Origin: Leptolyngbya sp. FACHB-8
Lineage (GTDB): Bacteria; Cyanobacteriota; Cyanobacteriia; Elainellales; Elainellaceae
Assembly: GCF_014695575.1 (NCBI RefSeq)
Contig: NZ_JACJOO010000038.1
Coordinates: forward strand, 1-64,000
Length of the DNA stretch: 64,000 nucleotides
Reading direction: 5' to 3'
Positions 57,415 through 64,000 of the stretch are shown in pieces. The translations under genes were made by a program, and so were the position numbers. Position 1 is the stretch's first letter; every line of letters starts with the position of its first letter. A model generated the notes under the pieces. That model was not told the DNA's origin. It worked only from the letters and a program-made list of their open reading frames with translations, and made no database searches.

Positions 57415-60222
57415 TTACTGAGGGATGCCCGCTTGAAAGTTTTGAGTGACTTCTTGAGCCGTTAGCGCCCGGTTGTAGATGGCAACTAATTGAAATTCAC
57501 CGCGACCTGGACGCAGGCCATCTGGGTCTTTGCTCAGGGCGAGTGGATAGTGCTCATTCCAGTCTGCAAGACTTCTGGCCCACCCTCCTTTGGGTGCTAC
57601 AAAACTTTTTCTTGCTTGTGGCACGCCATCTATATAAAGTCGTGCATTTCCATTTGCATCCCATGTATAAACAATGTGATTGACCTTCCAACGGTTTAGA
57701 AGATTTCCATTCTGCTGAGTAGCAGGGTTGGGTTGAATCACAGTAGCTGTTTTTAATCCATCTTCTGCATTGGTTGTGTTATTAGTTGAGCGCAGACGAG
57801 CATGGTAAAAGTTGGCCTGGGTTGTCTGCCACTGCCCCTGTTGCAGCGTGAAGTTGCGATTCTCATGAGCGTTTTGTCCTCGGGCGGCGATAGATAGAAT
57901 ACGGATAGGGTTGTTGGTTTGATAGATGGGGCGATCGCTCCTTGGGCGATACCACACCTCTACGGTCAATTGGTTGGTAGCTTTGACAGCCCGAATCACT
58001 TTTGTTGCAGGGCCATTTGTTTGGATGCTGGGGGATTTGGGTACCTGTCCTTTTGGGGGGTTCGATTGCTCTTCCACTGCTAATCCACCAGAGGGTAGCC
58101 ATACGGCTCGCCCACAGTTGGTGTCTGTGATTTGTAAATGCATTGGGGAACCAACACCCGATACATCTTGCACAGTGGAGCCTCGGCCTTCCTTGAAGGT
58201 GTAGAGCACTACGAGATCTTGGATCACACGCGTTACGGCCGTTGTGGCGGTAACCGTTACTATTACTTCATCACTGGCGGTGGTAATTCCGTCCGTGGCG
58301 GTTAAGCGTAAGGTATAAACCCCAATTTCTGAAAAGGTGGCTCGGGTGCGTGGGCGTTGCGACTCGAAGGTTGCCTGTCCTGGGCCTTCTACTTTGGCCC
58401 ACTGAATTTGTAAGGGACGCGATGAGGGCCAGTCTTCGGTTTGTACTTTTCCATCCAGGGTAACGGGGAGGGGGAAGGCAATGCTCTGGTCAGCTCCCGC
58501 TCGCACCAGGGGTGATAGGCAGGCTATCACGGTTACATCTTGAACCGCCGTTAAGCAGCCATTACTGACGATGTAGCGTAGGACGTAGCGTCCTGGTTCG
58601 GAGAAGGTAGCGGTTATAATATCTGAGCTTTGTGGGGTCGAGGATGGAACGTCTGTAAAGGTGACAGAACCTGGACCGCTGACTTTAACCCAAAAACTAT
58701 GGATGGTTCCACTTTCTGGAGAACCTAAGCCATCATCTAAGATGTGACCGGAGAGGGTGGCTGTGTTGGGCAATACGACAACACCGGGGGCGATCGCCTG
58801 AATCACGGGTGTTTTATTCACCATCACAATCATTTCGTCGCTACCTTCAGCGGCTCCATCGTGAGCCGTCAAGGTTAATATGTAGCGCCCTTTATCGGAG
58901 AAGATTGCTGGAGTTTCAGTTAGAGTCGGGTTGCTGAAGACAACCTGACTACCCCCACCCACGTGCCGCCATAGTACCGTAACTCGCCCTGGCGGGTTGG
59001 GTAATCCATCATCGGTGACGGTGCCTTTCAGGAGAGCGGCATTGGGTAGATTGACGATCGCATCTGGGCCAGCGTTAACCTGGGGAGGCTGGTTCAGTGG
59101 CATTGGCCGGACCAGAATACTGAAGATTTGGGAATCGATGCCTACGGTTACTTCGAAGACATAAACTCCAGCGACAGGGAAGCGAATGGTGGGAATAGCC
59201 CCGGCTTCCCACTGGCCTCCGAAGATGGCTTGGCCTGGGCCACTGACCTGTCTCCATGTGGGTTGAATGGTTGGTTGTACCAGAAAGGGTACCTGGGCCT
59301 CGTTGGGTAGGGTAACTTCGGTGGGAGGGGTAACCAGTTGTGGTGCCGGAGGCTCTTCTTTAACCAGTACAGCAAACTCCGTTTGAAGGGGATCTGGGTC
59401 GTGCTGCACCAGGACTCGGTAGGTATAGCGACCCGGTTGCAGAAATTCAATGGTGGTTTGTGGAAATGATGTACCCGGGAAAGGTAATGGTCCACCATCT
59501 TCGCTACTCCAGGTCTGCTGTGAGGGAGGGACGAGCGATCGCCCACGTTCCGAAACCTTTTCAACGGTGAAGGTGGCATAGGAGCCGTCTAGAAATACTT
59601 CCGTTGGGCTAATTTCTAACGTGGGAGGTGGCCCTTCAGGCACAACCTTGTCGGTCACCGTAACAGTGACTATTTTCTGTAGGAGTGTAGATTCGTGGGG
59701 TACGACGATGAGGTAGGTGTAGGTGCCCGGTTTTAGAAATTGAATCGTAGTCTGTGGAAACGATGGATCGGGAAAGGGAAGGGGGGCGTCTGGGCTACCC
59801 TGTCTGGTCCAGGTCTGTTGGGACGACGGTACCAGTGTTCGTGTGTTGCCTTCCACAATCTTTTCAACGGTAAAGGCGGTATAAGACCCATCCAACACCA
59901 CAGCCGTTGGCGAAACGATTAGACGCCCCAAAATGGTGACCGCAAAGGTGCGTTCTAGACGTGTATCGTTAACCCACGGAACTGAAACTTTGTAGCTATA
60001 AGTTCCTGCCCGTTGAAAGCGAATGAATGGGTTGGTGTTAATTTGCTGAGGAACAGGGGCATCACCTACAGGCTCAATGGATAGCTTATTTTCGGGGGGG
60101 ATTTCTTCGCCATTTAAGCGGATTGTTAAGAGAACGTCTTGTGTCAGATCAACATCGGGTAGCTCAATCTTGGGGGGCGGATTCTGGGAAGGAATAAGAT
60201 CGAACGTTAGACGGTTCACCAT
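57415..60222 (-). CDS. Large PKD-like repeat protein with LamG-type C-terminal domain
   Basis: A 935-aa protein of tandem immunoglobulin-like/PKD-like modules. Two units near 105-195 and 200-290 are close duplicates: EVFLDGSYATFTVEK and AVVLDGSYTAFTVEK, both with LVP.SQQTW and SFPQTTI. Four PKD-type modules follow (GRYILTLTAHDGA, GVYTLRLTATDGI). The last 265 residues (from about 670) look like a concanavalin/LamG fold (VVLYTFKEGRG, VEVWYRP, RLYIDGVPQ, LVAIYNRALTAQEV). This is typical of cell-surface carbohydrate-binding proteins, yet no signal peptide is present. Export by a non-Sec route or a tailocin/contractile-system association is possible but unproven. Confidence 0.8.
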   Translation of the reverse strand: MVNRLTFDLIPSQNPPPKIELPDVDLTQDVLLTIRLNGEEIPPENKLSIEPVGDAPVPQQINTNPFIRFQRAGTYSYKVSVPWVNDTRLERTFAVTILGRLIVSPTAVVLDGSYTAFTVEKIVEGNTRTLVPSSQQTWTRQGSPDAPLPFPDPSFPQTTIQFLKPGTYTYLIVVPHESTLLQKIVTVTVTDKVVPEGPPPTLEISPTEVFLDGSYATFTVEKVSERGRSLVPPSQQTWSSEDGGPLPFPGTSFPQTTIEFLQPGRYTYRVLVQHDPDPLQTEFAVLVKEEPPAPQLVTPPTEVTLPNEAQVPFLVQPTIQPTWRQVSGPGQAIFGGQWEAGAIPTIRFPVAGVYVFEVTVGIDSQIFSILVRPMPLNQPPQVNAGPDAIVNLPNAALLKGTVTDDGLPNPPGRVTVLWRHVGGGSQVVFSNPTLTETPAIFSDKGRYILTLTAHDGAAEGSDEMIVMVNKTPVIQAIAPGVVVLPNTATLSGHILDDGLGSPESGTIHSFWVKVSGPGSVTFTDVPSSTPQSSDIITATFSEPGRYVLRYIVSNGCLTAVQDVTVIACLSPLVRAGADQSIAFPLPVTLDGKVQTEDWPSSRPLQIQWAKVEGPGQATFESQRPRTRATFSEIGVYTLRLTATDGITTASDEVIVTVTATTAVTRVIQDLVVLYTFKEGRGSTVQDVSGVGSPMHLQITDTNCGRAVWLPSGGLAVEEQSNPPKGQVPKSPSIQTNGPATKVIRAVKATNQLTVEVWYRPRSDRPIYQTNNPIRILSIAARGQNAHENRNFTLQQGQWQTTQANFYHARLRSTNNTTNAEDGLKTATVIQPNPATQQNGNLLNRWKVNHIVYTWDANGNARLYIDGVPQARKSFVAPKGGWARSLADWNEHYPLALSKDPDGLRPGRGEFQLVAIYNRALTAQEVTQNFQAGIPQ

Positions 60223-60492
60223 GATTCAATCTTTACAATAGGGGGCGATCGCACAGAAAGGAACCAAACTCAGGTTTGTAGGCTCAATCCTGGTTCTGTC
60301 AAACCTCAAAATGGAGCCCATTGACAAACTGCTTCAAGACAGAGAGAACTTCGAATTCCACCTGTGCTATTCCGGAATCTTCTGGAATTTTCTCTGAAAT
60401 AGTCTTTGCCTTTATGAGAGTTTTCAACAGGTGTGTTTTGGATGAATTGACTTCACAAGAGCCTGCTTTCAGAGCTTGTAGCAGAATTGATT

Positions 60493-60538
60493 GAGAGCCC
60501 CCTTTTACCGTTGCTTTGAACAGCAAAAGGGGGCTCTC
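60493..60538. repeat. 14-bp perfect hairpin
   Basis: GAGAGCCCCCTTTT pairs with AAAAGGGGGCTCTC, with extra GTTGCT/AGCA inner pairing. It is in the 60223-60784 gap, where no gene is supported. Confidence 0.75.
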
Positions 60539-60615
60539 GATTGCAGATTGAAAACCCAATTTTGTAATTGTGGCGGGCGAAGCTTGCCGTAATCACAAAA
60601 CTGGAACATACCCGA

Positions 60616-60663
60616 TATAAGAGATGAATATGGAACGACGTTCTGCATTCATCTCTCGTCCCT
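60616..60663. repeat. Family F hairpin, copy 4
   Basis: AGAGATGAATATGGAACG pairs with CGTTCTGCATTCATCTCT (imperfect). Most symmetrical member of family F. It is upstream of the coiled-coil gene. Confidence 0.65.
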
Positions 60664-60784
60664 CGTTATTTCAGGTGCCGTCGAAGGCTTCTCTATATCC
60701 CTCAGGTTAATATTACTAACACTCCCTCACAGGAGCATCGTACTGCGGTATTTTCTCCTGTATAGCTGAAACTTGGGTTCAAGT

Positions 60785-63700
60785 ATGGTACAGCGATCTT
60801 CAGCTCCCGATAGTTCACTCGTCTGGTCGAAATTGGGGTTATGGGGGCTGCGGCTGGCGATCGCCTGCTGGCTAATTCTGACCCCTCTCACCTGGGCTAG
60901 GAGTGCCTGGGCGCAACCGTCTGTAGCGCAAATTCCTGGGCTACCTGAACTGTCGGGGATGCCAGTCGGTGAAGGGGGGGTAGCATGGCTAATTTGGTTA
61001 GGACTGGTGCCTGGGTTAGCACTCATCCTACGGTGGATATGGCAACGGCAACGTTCTGAAGTGCTATCTGGGGTTGTTGGGATAGGTTTTATGTCCGCTC
61101 AAACACGGGATCGTCTGCCCCTCACAAATGATTTAACAAATGTTTCAGCTCAGCCAGAATCCCAGGAGTACACCGCTTCAGGTGCGAATGGCAGTATGGC
61201 CCAGGAGGCGAAAATCCGAGAGGCTGATAAGCGAGTAGCAGAGTTGGAGGCTGAAGGCGATCGCAACCGCGCAGCTCTGGCAGCGGTCGAGCAAGCATTA
61301 GAAACAGCCCATATCCAACATCAAAAGGTTGAAGCTGAGCTAGAGACATTGCGGAAACAACTCCAATCCAGTCTGATTCAGTATCAGGAAACAGAAGAAC
61401 ATTTCCATCACCGACAGGCGGCCTTAATGACTCAGGTAGCCGAACTGGAAGGGCAGCGAACAGCCCTCACAGCCCAGGTTGCGGATTTAGAGCAGCGACA
61501 GGAGACACTGAAGGCTGATCATGGCCAGTTACAAGCCGAGGTATTGCGGCTCCGCCAGGTGATACAGGATTCAGAGGCCGGGGCGTTACAAGCTGCCCTG
61601 GAGTATGCGGAGGCAGAAACCTTCCGGATGCAGCAGGAAGTGGCTGCTGTGCGATCGCATCTCTCGTTTACCCAAGGAGAAACAGCGGTTGCCGAAGCTG
61701 ATCGTGCAGCCCTGGCGGAACAGTTGGCAACGGTAGAAACCATCCGGGATGCTCTACGGATAGAGTTGGCTACGTCTGAAGCTCAACGGGCTGAATTGCA
61801 AAAACAGGTAGCGGCGGCAGTGGCCGAGCGTCTGGTATTTCAAGAACAACTGTCAGAGGTAGATGGCGATCGGCAGCAATGGCAGGAGCGTCTGTCGGAG
61901 GCCGAAGCCTACCGAAGTAGCTTGCAAAAACAGCTGGATGTAGTGGAAGCCCATCGGGTTGTCTTGCAGGACCAGTGGACCACCTCTGAAGCTAACCGAG
62001 AGCGCCTTCAGGCCGCTCTGGAACAGGCAGAGAACCATCGAACGGAGTTACACCATCAATTCGAACTGGCTCAAACCGCGCAGGTCGTAGCGGAATCTAC
62101 CTTGACTGAAGTTCAGCGACAATTGGTGACAGTGCAGGAGGAGCGAGATACGGCGATCGCCCAACTCGCCTCCTTACAGGAACAACTTCAAACCGCTCTG
62201 GCTGAACGAACTTGCGATCGCGAAGAGCTGAACCGCTTACGGGGACAACTGGTCACTCTCCAGGCCGAACATGCTCTATCGCCAGAACGGGCAGACCTTC
62301 TAGCACAATTGGAGGGGGCTCACACTCTCCAAGCGGATCGGGATGCTCAGATTGATGCTTTACATCAGGCTCTAGAGACTGCTCAGTTCGATAATCTAGT
62401 GCTGCGCCGTAGCCTTACTCAGGAGCAAGAGCAGACGGCGATCGCCCGCAATGAAGCCGAACAAGCTCTGAAAATGTTGGAAGGGCTCCAGGCCGACTTG
62501 ATGGCGGCACGGTTGGAAAGCACCAGCTTGTTAGCGGCAGCAGAGGTGGCGCAGTGGGAGCGCGATCGCCTTCAACAAACTCTGGGCAGTTTACAAGAGG
62601 CATTATTGGGTTATCGCCCTGAGCATGGGGTCGAGGTAGATGTTGCCGCACTGAATGAGGCAGCGGCTCAGCAACGGGAGCGGGTGCAGATGTTGGAAGC
62701 AGCGATCGCTCGACAACAAGCTGACCAACTTCAAATGGAGGCAATTTTGTCAGATTTGCGTCACCAGTTGGAAGCGGCGCACGTGACTAGAGCCCAACTC
62801 GAAGAGGAAACTGCATCCTTACGAACCCAATGGGAGCAAGGCTTAGATCATTACAGTAGCCTGGAGGCCGAATGTACGGCTCTACACCGACAACTCCTCA
62901 TGCTTCAGGCTGAACGCTGGGTTTTAGAAGCAGATTTCGCAGCGGCTCAGGAGCAAATTCAAAATTTTGCCTTGGAACGAGCTGCTGCTGTTGCAGAACA
63001 AGCAGGCTTGCAGGGGTTGACAGTGGCACTGCAAACAGAAAAAGCGGATTTAGAATTTTCTCTGGCTTTGTTGCAGGAGCGTATTGCAGAAGTAGAAGCC
63101 GCTTTGGCTGCTGCTGAGAGCGACCGTAAAGCCTTTCAGGAACAGGTACAGCGCTTACAAGGGGAACAAGCGGACTTGCAGAATGAAAAAGCTGACCTGG
63201 AGGTAGGGTTGGCGATCGCTCAAACCCAAATTTCTGAGTTGGATACCCTTGCCCTAACAGCGAGTCAGGAACAGGCTGAGATTCTGACAAAACTTGATGG
63301 GCTACAGCATAAAAATGCAGAACTAGAAACTGAGAAGATGAATTTGGAACGCGATTATGGTGTCCTCTTAGAACAGAGCCAGATACTTGAGGAGAGTCTA
63401 AATCAGGCCACAACAGAACAGCAAAAACTCCTGCAAATTAAACAGTTACAGGAGCAGGAGAAAGTCACTTTAGAAGCAGAAAATGTATCATTGCGCGATC
63501 GCTCTCAATATCTTGAATCACAAATATTTCAAATATCGTATGAACGTGATGAATTACAGAATCGCTTAAAATATTTGCAAATAGAAAAGAATAGTTTAGA
63601 ACAACAGAATTTTACACTCAAAGCTCATTTTGAAGAGATGCAACGGCTTCAAGATGAGTTATCAAAAACACAAACACTGGTAGAGGCGAGCGTTCGCTTA

Positions 63701-64000
63701 CAGGCTGCTACTAAAACTGCAACGCCCACTCCTACCCCTAATACGGCGTCTACAAAGAAAACATCTGGTAAAAAGGCGGAGGTTTCGACCTCTGATCGGG
63801 ATTCCTTCCAACAGATTCGAGGGATTGGCCCAATTTACGAAAAACGCCTGTACGACGCTGGAATAACTACTTTTGCAGCATTAGTCGCTCAAAGTCCTGA
63901 ACGAATCCGCGAAATCATCCAATCCAAATCACCGAAAGTTAACCCCGAATCGTGGATTGAGGATGCCCAAAAACAGCTCGGTAATGCAGAGCAAAACTAA
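60785..64000 (+). CDS. Membrane-anchored coiled-coil protein with terminal helix-hairpin-helix-like domain
   Basis: A 1071-aa protein ending exactly at the last base of the window with TAA. The N-terminus has two hydrophobic stretches (about 18-40 and 62-82), then nearly 850 residues of Glu/Gln/Ala/Leu heptad repeats. A Thr/Pro/Lys-rich linker follows (about 975-1000), and the last 65 residues (RGIGPIYEKRLYDAGITTFA, then SPERIREII) resemble the helix-hairpin-helix-like domain fused to many cyanobacterial membrane proteins. A spacer or cell-envelope structural role is likely. ATG at 60785 is preferred to a TTG at 60773; neither has a strong ribosome-binding site. Confidence 0.82.
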   Translation: MVQRSSAPDSSLVWSKLGLWGLRLAIACWLILTPLTWARSAWAQPSVAQIPGLPELSGMPVGEGGVAWLIWLGLVPGLALILRWIWQRQRSEVLSGVVGIGFMSAQTRDRLPLTNDLTNVSAQPESQEYTASGANGSMAQEAKIREADKRVAELEAEGDRNRAALAAVEQALETAHIQHQKVEAELETLRKQLQSSLIQYQETEEHFHHRQAALMTQVAELEGQRTALTAQVADLEQRQETLKADHGQLQAEVLRLRQVIQDSEAGALQAALEYAEAETFRMQQEVAAVRSHLSFTQGETAVAEADRAALAEQLATVETIRDALRIELATSEAQRAELQKQVAAAVAERLVFQEQLSEVDGDRQQWQERLSEAEAYRSSLQKQLDVVEAHRVVLQDQWTTSEANRERLQAALEQAENHRTELHHQFELAQTAQVVAESTLTEVQRQLVTVQEERDTAIAQLASLQEQLQTALAERTCDREELNRLRGQLVTLQAEHALSPERADLLAQLEGAHTLQADRDAQIDALHQALETAQFDNLVLRRSLTQEQEQTAIARNEAEQALKMLEGLQADLMAARLESTSLLAAAEVAQWERDRLQQTLGSLQEALLGYRPEHGVEVDVAALNEAAAQQRERVQMLEAAIARQQADQLQMEAILSDLRHQLEAAHVTRAQLEEETASLRTQWEQGLDHYSSLEAECTALHRQLLMLQAERWVLEADFAAAQEQIQNFALERAAAVAEQAGLQGLTVALQTEKADLEFSLALLQERIAEVEAALAAAESDRKAFQEQVQRLQGEQADLQNEKADLEVGLAIAQTQISELDTLALTASQEQAEILTKLDGLQHKNAELETEKMNLERDYGVLLEQSQILEESLNQATTEQQKLLQIKQLQEQEKVTLEAENVSLRDRSQYLESQIFQISYERDELQNRLKYLQIEKNSLEQQNFTLKAHFEEMQRLQDELSKTQTLVEASVRLQAATKTATPTPTPNTASTKKTSGKKAEVSTSDRDSFQQIRGIGPIYEKRLYDAGITTFAALVAQSPERIREIIQSKSPKVNPESWIEDAQKQLGNAEQN

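Noticed and set aside
60299-60559. 86-codon minus-strand ORF
   Set aside because: Its first third is the arms of the 60493-60538 hairpin and no family is recognisable. A real small gene starting further in cannot be fully excluded.
1-64000. CRISPR array, tRNA or rRNA genes, intact insertion sequence, prophage
   Set aside because: No regularly spaced direct repeats, cloverleaf with a T-loop consensus, ribosomal RNA stretches, transposase motifs or phage structural genes were found by reading. A tRNAscan or HMM search was not possible.

Overview
This window is cyanobacterial chromosome. The clearest marker is a 39-codon psb30 (ycf12) gene for a photosystem II subunit. The octamer GCGATCGC (HIP1) recurs inside almost every gene, and many genes belong to families largely confined to cyanobacteria (DUF1574, DUF4336, TIGR03792, DUF1400-type hydrolase, an FtsH3-like protease). 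Gene density and long intergenic palindromes suggest a filamentous Leptolyngbya/Oscillatoria-like organism, but the genus cannot be fixed from this sequence. No rRNA, tRNA, CRISPR array, transposase gene or phage gene was seen.

Layout. 0-7.5 kb: cobalt chelatase cbiX behind a cobalamin riboswitch, the two sulfate-activation genes cysC and sat (about 4.5 kb apart), a DODA-type dioxygenase, a CHAD protein and mnmA. 7.5-14 kb: two TPR-like proteins, a possible glycosyltransferase remnant, ftsH, a YkgJ-type cysteine-cluster protein divergent from psb30, and prs. 14-27 kb: a 1087-aa DUF1574 protein and mostly small or housekeeping proteins (DUF1003, Nudix, TldD, GlsB-like, TIGR03792, phasin, FKBP). 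One small basic ORF has an intrinsic terminator inside it. 27-40 kb: DUF4336, an orphan double ABC ATPase, a ferritin-like protein, a clavaminate/arginine-hydroxylase-type oxygenase, arfB, polA, a RodZ-like protein, a second-type phosphoribulokinase and a secreted metallo-beta-lactamase-fold protein.

41-53 kb holds the most unusual genes: a compact same-strand cluster fadD-fadN-fadA-fadE, with two alpha/beta hydrolases upstream on the same strand. Together these encode acyl activation, acyl-CoA oxidation, hydration plus second oxidation, and thiolysis, which is a complete core beta-oxidation route. Cyanobacteria are generally described as lacking this pathway. HIP1 sites throughout the cluster argue against very recent import. 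The FadD-like enzyme has an altered ATP-binding P-loop. 53-64 kb: an FkbM methyltransferase, a stress-type SDR, a hemerythrin protein, a 935-aa PKD/LamG-like protein and a 1071-aa membrane-anchored coiled-coil protein with a terminal helix-hairpin-helix-like domain.

The second striking property is intergenic. Almost every gap carries one or two near-perfect palindromes of 30-124 bp. They fall into at least seven sequence families with conserved ends, variable stems and compensatory base changes. One copy is inserted inside a member of another family, which shows that at least one family has been mobile. Many probably also act as bidirectional transcription terminators.
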